Origin: Dichetophora obliterata
Taxonomy: Eukaryota; Arthropoda; Insecta; Diptera; Sciomyzidae
Length of the DNA: 64,000 nucleotides
Direction: 5' to 3'
Assembly (NCBI GenBank): GCA_963920525.1
Contig: OY986439.1
Coordinates: 24,998,819 to 25,062,818, forward strand
In this document: positions 1 through 11,283 of the stretch, in pieces
Position numbering within the stretch: the stretch's first letter is position 1
How the letters are laid out: each line of letters opens with the position of its first letter
Translations under genes and position numbers: made by a program
Notes under the pieces: generated by a model
Told to the model about the DNA's origin: nothing
The model's input: the letters and a program-made list of their open reading frames with translations, nothing else
The model's database searches: none

Positions 1-359
1 TAGCACATTCAATTTTATTTAATTTTTTCAGCTATAGGAGCACAATTCGAAATAATACTCTATAATTTTTTTTACTTCTTTCAACAAAACTGTCGGAACT
101 TAAAATAAAACACTTTATGTGTAACATACAATGTCATTTCATTTAGAACATCTAGTCACAGCTCAAAATAAAACTCTTTAATTGAGAGTACAGAAGCAAT
201 GCAATTATCATTAAAACAGACATAACTGCATTTTTCCAGCTTAAGAAGAAAGTGATGGTAAAGAATTTTTTGCAGTAGTTAGAGATATGTATTGTGGATT
301 GATTTATGACAAAAAGTCGATTTTGGAAAATTTTGAGTTGTGACTGTTTTGTATTAAGT

Positions 360-486
360 GTGCGATATGTAAAATCAGTCAAATTGAAAAATTTTATCAA
401 CTCGTTAAAATATACCTTTCCTCTAAAAAGACTATATTTTTGAAATTTGCTAAAAGATTTCTTGGTTGTAATTCCGTGATGTATAC
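360..486 (+). pseudogene. Inverted partial copy of TE-associated protein
   Basis: Reading forward from about 360, the translation (ICKISQIEKFYQLVKIYLS, then KFAKRFLGCNS) matches, with about a quarter of residues changed, a segment read on the opposite strand at about 1232-1120. The copy runs into a stop near 486. It is therefore an inverted, partial duplicate of the pseudogene at 590-1250, with about 600 bases between the arms. Whether it is a second insertion or an inverted-repeat end of one element cannot be told by eye. I see no start codon or other gene signal, and I infer it is not expressed as protein. Confidence 0.5.
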
Positions 487-589
487 CTAAGTTAATACTT
501 AATTATGTAAAATTGTTTTAACATTTTATTTATAATTTTTGGTTTGTTCTTGTAAACTTAAACAATAGTTGGAAAAATGATGTGGATGT

Positions 590-1250
590 AATACGCATAT
601 CAATTTTTTCCTTTGCCCCGTGGTATAAAGGAATGGTGGTTTTAAGTCCTGCGTATCATTTTTACTTTTTCGAATCGCATTTTGAAAAATTGTTCTTCTG
701 AGTTGTACTGCTTTGATGAAAAAAATTCCGATTCAATACTTGTCATGTTGTTTGAAACCCAATTATAAAATACTACAGGCGTATTTGTCGGATTATTAAT
801 GTTTGCAGACCAGTCTTTGCCGCAAGTCTTTTTACTGTACCTGCCAAACCATCACATGGCCCTTTGCCGTGCGATGTTGCAAAAAAGTGCCATTCTGCGG
901 GAGTATTGAAATCGACTTTGTGCTTGCATAGATTTATAAAATTTTTTTTTGTTCTTAAATTGAGTGCCTGCTCCATCTGAGAAGTAAAATATTTTGCTAA
1001 ATTCTCACAATTTTTTCCTAAGGAAATTAATTAAGCCACGCTGGAACAAATGTACTGCTACTGTGTCGTGCTTTAAGCATTCCCAAATTACATCCACATC
1101 ATCTTTTTCAACTATTGTATTACAACCAACAAATTTTTTTGCAAATTTCAAAAGTAGAGTGTCTTCAGAGGAATGGTATATTTTAACGAATTGATAAAAT
1201 TTTTCAATTTGACTGATTTTACATATCGTCAATGCGCCAGCAAAACCAGT
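590..1250 (-). pseudogene. Decayed TE-associated protein with SDGAG and ATSHGKG motifs
   Basis: On the - strand the conceptual protein runs from ICKISQIEKFYQFVK (about 1232), through KHDTVAVHLF (about 1065), then FSDGAGTQFKNKK (about 985-950), EWHFFATSHGKGPCDG (about 890-845), GTVKRLAAK, and a tail reading near RRT-NHHSFIP (about 625). These segments lie in different frames: a frameshift sits at the A-run near 940 and stops interrupt the tail. I know this motif order (SDGA, then HFFATSHGKG.CDG, then I.GTR..H.F.P) from large, poorly named, TE-like protein families in arthropod and cnidarian genomes; the spaced acidic residues suggest a DDE-type nuclease but that is inference. It is a relic, not a working gene. 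The inverted partial copy at 360-486 may mark one end of the parent element. Confidence 0.55.
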
Positions 1251-4200
1251 TATGTGATTTTTGTAAATTTTTTTTATATCATATTTTGTTTACGCAATCT
1301 GTAGTATACCTATACATATTATTTAACTATTTAATTTACATTAATGTATTTCATTATAAAACAAGCTTTTCTTGAAATAAGTAATAATATAAAAACCTCT
1401 ACTGTAAGAATTTTCGAGAACATGTACAATAATATTCAAACTAAGTTAAAGTAATACACCTCTACGGTAAGAACATATGTTCATACTAAGCACTACAATC
1501 TATCTCATTCGCACACATGTACCCATATGGCTGAATACAAAACATATGATATTATATTATACTTTTTACTCCTACACAAATATGTTAACATATGATTATG
1601 TTTAAGTTTTCTATTAATATAAGTCTACATATCACTCACACATATTAAACTATTAATACTAAATCATGATACAAAGAGCTACAGGTAAAGTATTCCCGGC
1701 GCAACAAACAAAATTTACTGCGCACCTCGTCATCGGTGCTCGTTAAATGTGACACTTGATGAAAACATTCAAAAGAAAATTTAGAAAAGTGACGAAGATA
1801 GCAAAATGAAAACGAAAAAAACAGTCAAAACTCTGTCAAGCACATCAAGCAACGTAGCCGCTTTTTGTGTAAATCGGTAAAAAGGGGAAAAAGCACCCCT
1901 ACAAAATATGCAAATTTTTCTTCACAAACAGTACTTAAAAATACATTTACTTTATTTTGGACATGTGCTTTATATAACAATATTTATTTCATATCAGTAA
2001 AACAAGTTTTCATAAGAAAATGTAGGCATTTTAAAATCTTTATACCCTATGAATAAATTGTGACTACGTTTTAGCCAAGGAGCACCTTGCACGTCACAGC
2101 AAAGATGGCGGACATGCGCAATACTTTATCTGTAGTTCTTTGTATCATGATACTAAATTACAAATATGTTTTACGATATTCTACTATTACTTTTACACTA
2201 ATTAAAGAACATATGATTCTATTTACATTCTAAACTACACAAACAATTTTTAACTAGTTTTAAGACAAAATACCTTTATGCTTATTATAAAAGGATAAAC
2301 ATATTTGAAAATAAATCAATCTAGTTTTGAGCTCTAACAGCTGCCAACTATTTTCATTTTAATAAGTCTTGAGCTTTAATAGCTGCCGACTTAAGCCCTT
2401 TTAGCCTCTGCACTTTTTTTAGTGAACGGCATAAAAAAGATATTTAAAATAGCGCCAGTGGCGAACTTCGCCGGCAACCAATAGGCAGGTCCTACAACTT
2501 ATTTTCATAGAACGCGAGTCCTTTTTTTTATTATTTTAAAAATAAAAAGGCGCGTACATGGCGATCCTGCGATTTCGCCAAAAATATTATTACCCACATA
2601 ACTGCATCTGCAGTTTTTTATATCTCTTATGATTTAGAAGTGATCAAAAACAGTTATTCCTCGCAGTACCAGAAATACTCTGAAAAAAATTTGTTTTTTG
2701 CTCTCCTGAACAGTAACTGAAAAACATATAGCTGTTTTGTTGGCGCAGCGACGATATGTACCTAGTTTAGTAAAAAAGTACTAAAAATTCCATTTTTAAT
2801 TAAAAATTAAAATATTTTGCACTTAAAAATTGTGTAGTCAGTTTTTGAAAATTTCGTTAAAAATAGTAAACATTGATTCTCCAACATCAAATTTTGAGAA
2901 TGCATTAAAAATGAATGCCTCAATACGATAATATTTTCAAAGTGCCAAAAAAATAGTGGTGCTGACCTTGAAAAATGGGAATGAAATTTTTAGTGGTCAA
3001 AAAATTTAAAATTTTTCTTGAAAGTGTTTGTAAAAAAAGGACATCACAATAAAGACCAATTCAAAATCTTTAAAATATGTCTAAGACATTTTTTGTAGGA
3101 CTAACGGCTTAGAAGATATAGTTGTTTGAGTACATGTCCAAATGACAATTTTTGTTTTTCTTTATAATTTTTCACTGTGTATAACAGCAAAAAAAAATTG
3201 AAATTATAAAAATTATAAAAAATTTATATTATAATTGAATTATAAATTATAATAAATTATAATTGAATTATAAAAAAAAATATGCAAATATTTTTCATTT
3301 TTAAAGTACTATCCACGTGCAAAGTACCAAATTTTTACAGAAATGTGAGTTTCGAAAAGCGTCCGATTTGTCATGGAATGAACGATATGTAGAATCTACA
3401 TCGTAGACATTATGAAAATCGAAAATACCTTTTTAATTTTCATCTTGCAAACTTTAGTAATTTTTAAGTTTTAATGCAGTTTTAAAAGGATAAAGTAATT
3501 TCTTTTTCAAAATAATATTTTAGAAAAACTTGAAATTTTCGTGATCTACAAATAATTTTAAATAATTTTGTATACATTTTTGCATAGCTATCCAAAAATT
3601 TTAAGATTTTGATTATTTTTTACAAATGTAAAAATGCTTAATTTCCTGGAGTTAAGCAGATGGAGTTCAAATATCTCGCATTTGTTTAGTAATAAACGCA
3701 AATTATATTTTATTATTTTTACAAATTATACCCGATTTGTGACCTGTAAATCATTGGCTTTACCCTAATATTAATATTGGCTTACCACATTTCTGAAAAT
3801 TCGACTTTTTTGGATTTTGTGTTTTTGTAGCTATTCAAAGCAATGTGCGATTCCTTCGAATTGTTGCCATTAATTTGGTTACTTAAACCGCATTGCACAG
3901 TGCAGTGGTGCAAACAAACATATGTTATTGACATTTTCAGCCACGTTGCATGGCCCAGAACTTTTTTTTGACTTTGGATAGATTTCAAGTGTGTTTCTGA
4001 TTTGTTTTGTTGAACCATTGCATGCATTTCAGTGTTGCTTTTGTTAGTTTACACACTAAGGTAACACCCTTTGAGGAGATTTTTGCAGCTTTCAGTATGG
4101 TTAGCACGCACAAAGAGTTTTTTGTTCAAATTAAAGGCATGCTTCATAAAAGTACAAATACATATTGTACCCAATTTTTGACCAATACTCCTTTTGTCAA

Positions 4201-4951
4201 CTTAACAGCTCTTAATTTGAGCAGGTTTCATACTCCAGAAGGAAAGGTGATTTTCGTTATTGGTTCGTTGGTCATTGCTATTCTCATTGGCAAAACAACT
4301 GAATGTCTTCTGGGAATATTTTATTTTCTTTTTTAAATTGTGTCTTGTTTTTCTTACAAAAATTTTCAACAAATTTTTTAATAAAAGATACCCAACTTAA
4401 AGTTTGATGTCGCAGAAAAAGACTAAAAACTAAGCATACGCCATTTATTCGAAATAAGACTTTTCTACCATTCATCAAATGGTACATTAAATCAACGCTG
4501 ACTTAGACGCGCGTGTACTTCAGCCAAGAGTTGCGAACTCTGTTGGGAATTAAATGTTTAGGATGTCATGACTTTTGTGAATAGGACGTCAAGGGTGAAT
4601 GGTTATGTCTTTTAAATCATGAGAGCAAGACTCAAGATTCATCCATTACTGTGACTTTCCATAAATTATGCTGCGTTCACGTAGGCTTAAACTTAAGTAA
4701 ACACTAAATTAAATGTCGCAAGTGACAGTGAGAGTGAATGACAAAAGGTGGCAAGCAAAACACATAAAAACATTAATAAAAATATTAAAATGTGTTCAAC
4801 GTAAGAACCATAAATACCATCTTTATTTCAGTCCAAAGTGTTTCTCAGGTTTCAGCATAAAGAAACTAGATTTTTTTTAAATGGTGTGTGGCTTGGGTTT
4901 TTGTTAAAACAATTTGTTTTAATCAAATTTTGTATTTATTTATCTTTTTAG
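1251..4951. other. AT-rich non-coding stretch upstream of receptor exon
   Basis: I recognise no gene here. Small local repeats occur: two 41-base tandem copies around 2323-2390 (GAGCTCTAACAGCTGCC / GAGCTTTAATAGCTGCC), and a purely A/T block at 3191-3284. The open frames near 3782-4336 have no recognisable motif on either strand. Because a spliced exon starts at 4952, at least the right part is intron; the branch/pyrimidine tract TTTATTTATCTTTTTAG directly precedes it. Confidence 0.4.
3191..3284. repeat. AT-only low-complexity block
   Basis: Repeated AAATTATAA / TTATAATTGAATTATAA words make an almost pure A/T run with several short palindromes. It looks like simple-sequence expansion. Confidence 0.7.
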
Positions 4952-5347
4952 GTCTTCGCAAGTGTCGCGAGGTCTGGCCCAAGGACACCATCGGCTATGA
5001 GCGTTCCTACAATATTATGCTAGATCTCTTTTTGCTCGTTCTGCCCTTGATGATATTGTGTGTCGCCTATATTCTCATTACACGCACCCTGTACGTGGGT
5101 ATGCGTAATGAACGTGCCATGATTTTTGGCGGCAGCTCAAAACATAATAACACACAGGTAGAAGCTGTTGCTACGGTTACCACGACGCTTATGCCATCAA
5201 CCGGCTTCAATTTGAACATGTCCTTCCGTTGCCATACGGCACGCACAAATAGCGTTAATAACGTTCCGGAAGCATATCAACAGGAACATCAGCTACAGCA
5301 ACAACAGCAGCGCATACAACGACAGCAGCAGCAACAACAATGCTATG
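4952..5347 (+). CDS. Internal exon of cholecystokinin/sulfakinin-like receptor (TM5 to ICL3)
   Basis: This 396-base exon encodes 131 full codons of a class A GPCR. It opens with LRKCREVWP, whose Cys fits the conserved extracellular-loop-2 disulfide Cys. Residues about 20-43 form transmembrane helix 5 with Pro at 31 and Tyr at 39, the P5.50/Y5.58 spacing of class A receptors. TRTLYVGMRNERAM follows as the start of intracellular loop 3, then a Thr/Asn-rich stretch and a Gln-rich tract (about residues 111-129) with Arg and His breaks. The wording of the TM5/ICL3 segment resembles insect CCK-like (drosulfakinin) receptors. It should act at the plasma membrane as a peptide receptor. The acceptor is TTTTTAG before 4952 and the donor is GTAAGT from 5348; both introns are phase 1, so the exon is symmetric. 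Exons for TM1-4 and TM6-7 were not found in the window. Codon use is balanced (GC-richer than the surroundings), and there is no stop, so it looks functional. Which of the paralogous receptors it belongs to is unknown. Confidence 0.8.
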
Positions 5348-6119
5348 GTAAGTCTTTGATTGATGTAGTTAACATCTATCTCATCATTAACGACAATAAT
5401 ACAATTTCTAGACTTTGGCAAGTTATATACTCTTCTTCGTTTATCGTCAGTTGACAATTGACAAAGTTTAAAGCTAATATTTTTGGTTACTTAGAAATAA
5501 TGGAGGAAGAAATGAAGGGCTTATTGTGGGAATATCACATGTCGCATATCAAACGGTTCTAAATAAAGTTTAGATTTGAATATATGATATGAAGGTCTTA
5601 TTGCAAGAATATGATATGACACATTAAAAATAACACTGGCTTACAAATAGCGAACAATTTTTGTACAATGAATGACACTGTCCATTTCTAATTTTAAATC
5701 GATCGGTGACTCAGAAAATATCGTTATTTTTTTTTTGTGTCACTGAAGTTTTCTTTACAAAAAAAAAAAAATGTCCACTCACATACGCTATTATCTTCAG
5801 AACCTAGAACAAAAACCAAACATTTTATTTTTTCTTTTCTTTACAAAAAAAAAAAAATGTCCACTCACATACGCTATTATCTTCAGAACCAAGAACAAAA
5901 ACCAAACATTGTATGAATCTAACTAAAGCAAATAAAATTGTCTACAAACAATGTCTGCATAATTTTTTGATTCAACCATTAGTTTCGACGAAATAAATTA
6001 AACTTGTAAGGATTTTTCGTGTTTTTCAAAAAAATTTACAAAAAAAAAAAAAAAAAACAAAACTAATTGCAAATTTTTATAAGAAATCAAATTTTTTTGT
6101 TAGTTTTGATATTTTTCGC
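5348..6119. other. Start of downstream intron, AT-rich
   Basis: Begins with the donor GTAAGTCTTTG. It contains two direct GAAGG.CTTATTG words (5512, 5590) resembling the ends of the MITE at 48976-49232, a tandem duplication (5751-5911), and an A-run at 6042-6058. I see no gene. Confidence 0.5.
5751..5911. repeat. Two-copy 86-base tandem duplication
   Basis: TTCTTTAC, an A-run, then ATGTCCACTCACATACGCTA and the following 30 bases appear at 5751 and again at 5837, with one substitution (CCTAG/CCAAG) in the shared part. Such identity suggests a recent slip or duplication. Confidence 0.85.
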
Positions 6120-6590
6120 TTAAAGCCAGTTTTTCAACACAACATCGTTCAACACCTTTTTTATTTGCGGTCCAACAAAGACACCTTCTTTTATTTTGAC
6201 ATCAAAAAAATTTGTGAAAATGGTTTTCAAATATGTGAATCTTTCGCCTTCTTTGTCTAACGTCTTTACAAAATTTTTCATAGGACCAAGTTTAATGTGT
6301 AGCGGTGGGACAATTGTTTTTTCCTTTTTGACAAGCAGAAAACATCACCTTAACATCGGGTCCCAAAAAGTTGATTTGTTGCCTACGAGAAACATGAAAT
6401 CGCGATTTTTCCATTGACAGTTCCAAATCTCTTATCCAATCATTCAGTTACGCTTGCGATAAAACGTGAGTTTTGCTTTCAGTTGTAAATACACTTCCTC
6501 CAGTGGTTCCTCCCGACTCCACTGAATCGAAGGATATTCGATTGTTTTCAAGTAGTATATAGAACATCATCAGAATGAGGAACTGGCAAT
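6120..6590 (-). pseudogene. Decayed TE-associated protein with PPLHIKLG motif
   Basis: On the - strand, in order: LPVPHSDD (about 6590), LNDWIRDLELSMEKS (about 6450-6405), then in another frame TIVPPLHIKLGPMKNFVKTL (about 6320-6260), and EGVFVGPQIKKVLNDV (about 6185-6135). The first block resembles the L.DL.RDL.LSK segment and the others the PPLHIKLG...FVKALDK and EG.FVGPQI..L segments that I know from a large set of unnamed proteins in aphid, Hydra and other genomes, often thought to be transposon-derived. Frame changes between blocks and stops between them show it is dead. It shares strand with the different pseudogene at 590-1250, on the other side of the receptor exon, so both could derive from related elements; that is inference. 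Confidence 0.6.
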
Positions 6591-6594
6591 GAAA

Positions 6595-7417
6595 CGGTTT
6601 TGACAGTAGCGTATATCACTCATTTTTGTCTTCCAACACCAGTCACTTTGCCAGAGAAAAATAGCAATAGCTTAGGTGACAAAATGGTCGTCTCCGTATC
6701 TTTGCAACATCAAATTTCATGTATCGTTTTTTTCCCAACCTCCATTCAGACAATGTTAGTTTGCACGATTGACAAAATATACTTGGCGTTCCTCAATATT
6801 TTCAGCCGCAATACCAAAATAATGAAAATATGACGTTTGCAGCAAATTCGTAAAGTTGAGTTGATTTTTATCGAAAGTAAATTCACCGCACACGCACAGA
6901 GGTGCACGGGCAAAATTCTGCAGCCAAAAATCCTTTTTCACTGTTTCAAAAATCTAGTGATGCAGTTTTGTTAAACATACCTTAATTAAAAAACATGCAA
7001 ATTTTTAGCTTCTTAGGTTTACGGGAACTTATTAATCGTAGTAAAAACAAAAAGGTTCATTCTCATTTTTTTGTGAGTTTTAATTTTTTACATATTTTGC
7101 TGAAGTTTGAAGACGTGTAACTTTTTAATGTTGTAAAATTTTTGAACATTTTTTTAATTAAGGTCAGTAAAATGCCTTTTAAAAAATTAAAAATTTTATT
7201 AGAATTTATGTTTTATAGTATTTTTTCAAATATTTTTTTAAAAGTCTATTTCTTAAAGAAATTTTGAGAAAACTCATACACCATCCTGCGATGGCAGAGC
7301 TTGGTTATATTTTTAAGAAAGTTTAATGTATTTCAAAACCGCCGGAGATCACTTTTTTACAAAATAAGGTACGCACGTTATATGAACTGAACTATTTTTA
7401 TACGACACAGACATAAC
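6595..7417. other. Unassigned AT-rich DNA
   Basis: A 61-codon - strand frame at 6756-6941 (with APLCVCGEFTFDKNQLNF) has protein-like composition and directly precedes the pseudogene at 6120-6590 on the same strand, so it may be its upstream part; I do not recognise it. The rest shows nothing I can name. Confidence 0.3.
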
Positions 7418-7775
7418 CTGGGCTCTCATCACGTAACTTTTAAAACGACTATCGTTTGAACGATGCTATTATTATTATTATTTATTATTATTCTTTATTC
7501 TCATAGTAAAAAAGTTTTGACAAGATTATTAAAAATACAATCACTAGAACAATTATTACTTATAAGAATAGTATTGACATTTAGTATTAGAATAAATAGT
7601 GTTAAATGCCACTTCAATAAATATATAAAACTAAATTAATTGTGTTAACATAAAAAGTGTTTTGTGGGGTGAATTGAATCAAACAATATAATTAAAAAAA
7701 AGTTATAAATATTAACAATTATTATTAGAAGAGAAAAAAATTATTTCTGTCTAAAAAATTAAGAACAAACAAAAA

Positions 7776-10700
7776 TTAGCTAATGGAGCGCAACAAAAAT
7801 TCAACTTCCGAGTGGTCTAACTCAAAGATCCACAATTTTATTTTTCTTAAGAAAGTACTCAAATTTCTTTCAAGGCGTATACTTGCAGGGAGTCTATTGT
7901 AAAGTCTAACAGATAAAATCGAAAAAAAATTACGATAGTGGGTTGTGCGAAAAACTGGAACAGTCACGGTAGAATATTGGTTCGTTCTTAAGTTGTAATT
8001 ACCATATATGGGATTCTGCATATACCCACTTCTTTTAAAAAATATTTTTAGAACTTTAAAATAATACAGATGCCTTAATGGTAAGACCTTTAGACGCCTA
8101 AATAGATTAATAGATGCAGTCAAGCGATTTACTTTACAGATTATTCTAACGGCACTCTTTTGTAATAATAACAGGGGACGTATATTATTCAGATAAGCAC
8201 CTCCTCAGCAACTCACACCATATTGTAATCTAGAATGAAAAATCCCGTAGTATATTTTAGTTAATGTACTTTCAAAACAAAAATGTCTTAGTTTATAAAA
8301 GCATCGTAATGAAGAAAAAAGATATTTCTTCAGCAATGAAATGTGTGCGGTCCAGGTAAGATGTTCATCAACCATTACTCCTAAATATTTATAGCAAGGA
8401 ACCCTTTCGACAACAAAGCAATTAGTACTGCAAGGAATTCTACTGTTATAGGTTGAACCCATGTCATGACTCGTATCCGATGTTAATCTAAATCGACAAC
8501 AATCATAACCATGAAAACTTATATCAATTTCCGGCGATACTATATTACATAAGCTAAAATACATTACTTTAGTCTTCCTGCTAACAAGTAACTTATGTTC
8601 TGCAAACCAAACTCTCAGTAAATAAACGTCATGATTTATATCTGCAATTAAGTTAAGGGGGTTAACTAATGCATACCCAATGGCTAGATCATCGGCAAAA
8701 GCAGTATCTTTACCAGCAAAATTTAGAGAAAAAAGCGAATTAATATAAACTAGAAATAGAACCGGACCAAGTACAGAGCCTTGGGGAACTCCTATATTTA
8801 TACATTTAGAGTCACTTAGTTCGCTACAAATTTTTACTCTCTGCTTTCTGTAATTCAAAAAAAACATAAGCCAATTGTAAATAAAGCCACGAAAGCCAAC
8901 ATTATGCAGTTTTTTCAGAAGAATATTGTGGTCAACCATGTCAAAAGCCTTTGTTATATCAACAAAGAGGCCAGCACAATTTTTCTTATCATCAAGACCT
9001 TTGTAAATCGATGTACAGAAATCAAGTAGTGCGTCTTCAGTTGAGAGACAAGTTCTAAATCCGTACTGACAAGAACTGAAAAAATGTTGTCTGTTCAGAA
9101 AAGCTAAAATCCTCGCCTTAAGGGCTTTTTCAAAAATTTTTGAAATTGAAGATAACAAACAAATAGGTCTGTAATTATTAGTATCTCTCCTGCAACCTGT
9201 TTTAAAAAGCGGAATAACAATTGCGTCTTTGAGTTGGTCAGGAAATATTCCAGATAGGACACTTAAGTTAAATACATGTTTTAAAATATCAATTATATTT
9301 AGTGCAATATTTTTCAGAATATTGTTTGAAATCTCATCAATGCCACCAGAGTTCGAGTTTTTTAAGGATTTGATTATTCTTAGTAGCTCAAGACCAGAAA
9401 TCGGCTCAAAATAAAAACTATCATTAGAAAAGTGTTCTAAATTGGAAGAAGAGCTTATGCATGCTTCCTCCGGAAATAGAAGCTGCCTAGACGTTGCAAA
9501 ATGATTATTGAAATCATTTGAAATTTGCTTTATATCAGTAACGATATTAGATCCATTATTTAAAACGAACGAATCCGCGTGATTGGCTACATTACGATTT
9601 AAAATGTTATTAACAACTTTCCATTGTTTTTTTGGGTTACCTTGTGCAATTAAAATCTGGTTTTGATAGTAATGATTTCTACAAGATTTTATTTCAATAT
9701 TTAAATTTTTACAAATACTAGTATAACGTTGTTTTAAACTGACATTAAACAGATGTTTCCAGCATTTATTTTTTAGTTTATTTTTTAGCTTAATTTTCTC
9801 AAGTAGGCTACGAGTCATCCATGGTTTCAACATACGCTCTGAATTTCTAAGAACAGTTGCAGAACTAAAACAATTAATAAGATTTGTCAAAATACTTAGG
9901 AATATGGTATATGCATGAGATACATTTTGTTCGGCATAAACAAGCTCCTAATCTTCGAAACGTAAAGCATTATTAAGTTGTACAAAATTAATTTTCCTGA
10001 CTTTTACAGGAGATTTATGATAATTAAATTCTTGTTGTCCAAGACTGTTTAAAAGAATACCCGTTAGACAATGATCCGTCACACGAAGATCTACGTTTAT
10101 TCCAAAACAGAAGTTGAGAGGTATTTTAGCAAAACGACCAAGTACATGGTCAAGACAAGTACCTGACACAGGTCTGGTAGGCTCATTAACGAAGGAAATT
10201 AGTCCATTTTCAGCCGTGAGAGTTAGATATGAATCTAAATGTTGGTTGGTGTGTAGTAGGTCTAGATTAAAATCACCCAGTAAAACAAGATTAGCCGAAT
10301 GATCATTACTTAAAAATAGTGAAAACTCATCCAAAAACAATGAAACGGGATGCGAATGAAATCTATATAAGCAAATAAAGTTAAAGATGTCTTTGTTTAA
10401 GCAGAAGGAAATTTTTATTACATCTGCGCTTGTCAGATTCCAGCAATTTACATTACAATTAAAACAATCGCGCACGAATACACCTACTCCACCTGCAGTA
10501 TACGAATCATTGGTATTAGCAAAAAAAGAGAATCCGGGAATATTATAGTCATCGATTTCGAACGAAAAAATCCAGATTTCAGACAAAAAAATTATATCTG
10601 GCAAGTAGTTAAGTGCTTGAAGATTACAAATCAAATTATCGAAGTTTTGTCGTAAGCTCCTTATATTTTGGTGAACAACTAACAATTTTTGATGGCTTAG

Positions 10701-10778
10701 TATAGAAATATCTTCAAAATTATTAATGGTGAAAATAGTAGGGTTGTTGTTTGTAAGATCATTCTCATTGTTATCCAT
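7776..10778 (-). pseudogene. ORF2 (endonuclease-reverse transcriptase) with two nonsense codons
   Basis: One frame of 1001 codons, interrupted only by two stops, would nick target DNA and reverse-transcribe the element RNA. Codons from 10778 give an AP-type endonuclease: VVHQNIRSL, FLSEIW, GGVGVFVRD, LLGDFNLDLL and a closing VTDHCL. A TAG at 9948-9950 ends the first piece; the same frame continues through the reverse transcriptase: YRPICLLSSISKIFEK, YGFRTCLSTEDALL, DITKAFDMVDHNILLKKL, GVPQGSVLGPVLFLVYIN, the catalytic FADD, and YLGVMVDEHLTW. A second stop, TGA at 8205-8207, replaces what is usually Trp in the (Q)YG.L.WGGAY region. The frame then runs on with LPLRHLYYFKVLK and YNRLPASIR to a natural stop at 7776. 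No frameshift occurs, so the copy is young or lightly decayed. It starts 31 bases after the ORF1 stop. Confidence 0.85.
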
Positions 10779-10808
10779 ATATTAATTTAAAAAGTTGTTT
10801 GCTGTAAA

Positions 10809-10997
10809 TTAAATATAATTGAGGTCTTCAAAAGATCTTACAACAACAATCCTACTACCATCATCTTTTTTCATAAAAAATTTAGAATTACTAAACCATA
10901 AATACTTAAAGTTCCTATGCTTTTGGGCTGATTTAGCAGACATAAACAATGCTTTGTTATACTTAGTAAAACAATCATTTATAAATATATTTTTCTT
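10809..10997 (-). pseudogene. ORF1 C-terminal remnant of the CR1/L2-like element
   Basis: The - strand frame ending at the TAA of 10809-10811 reads IFINDCFTKYNKALFMSAKS, then FKYLWFSNSKFFMKKDDGSR and VVVRSFEDLNYI. The N..L...N..L...A......KY.W...GK..VRK pattern fits the C-terminal domain of ORF1 proteins of this retrotransposon group, which bind nucleic acid. The 5' part is lost by truncation at about 10998. The frame is open to the break. Confidence 0.7.
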
Positions 10998-10998
10998 C

Positions 10999-11283
10999 GC
11001 GCCATCCGCTATCCGACGATATCGTTCTTAGTTTGCTTCATATAAGTCCATCGCTATCGTCTCGTCTATAGTTGTGTTTTCTACAGTTTGAAAGGCTCTG
11101 CAAAACATATATTCAGTGCCAAAAGTGATATTTACTTTTGTGTAGAATTTGCTTTTGGATTTGTTTGCTTCAAAAGTGAAAATTTAAGGTAAAATGTAAG
11201 AATATTTAATAAGTTATTTTGATGATAATGTTTTGAAAATATACATATTCTTCGGCAGCGACACCTAAGTAAATGGAAATATT
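10999..11283. other. Middle part of the split TIR element
   Basis: Left-over sequence between the two retrotransposons, holding ACGATATCGT and TTTGCTTCAT words that pair with the right arm (13395-13440), followed by the first copy of the RTE-like target duplication, TAAATGGAAATATT (11270-11283). Confidence 0.55.

Larger units (their letters stand above)
7468..10998 (-). mobile_element. 5'-truncated CR1/L2-like non-LTR retrotransposon
   Basis: On the - strand the order is ORF1 remnant, AP-endonuclease, reverse transcriptase, C-terminal domain, 3' UTR and a 3' tail of AAT/AATA repeats (forward TTATTATTA at 7468-7498). The 5' end is cut within ORF1 near 10998, where ACGATATCGT-type host-element sequence resumes. 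No clear target duplication is visible, as is usual for this group. It is inserted in the left arm of the TIR element at 7420-13524. Clade assignment (CR1/L2/Daphne-like) rests on the single-ORF2 layout with AP endonuclease, no RNase H, and short-repeat 3' tail. Confidence 0.8.

Noticed and set aside
4007..4336. Open frame of 109 codons
   Set aside because: No motif or homology recognised, and the opposite strand is also open over much of it; composition looks like chance.
4888..4951. Upstream ATG-initiated extension of the receptor frame
   Set aside because: The sequence before 4952 is a pyrimidine-rich acceptor tract; the Met at 4888 is intronic.
5398..5454. Continuation of the receptor frame past the donor
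   Set aside because: The frame runs past the GTAAGT donor at 5348 to a stop at 5454, but the extra residues have no receptor character; I take the donor as the exon end.
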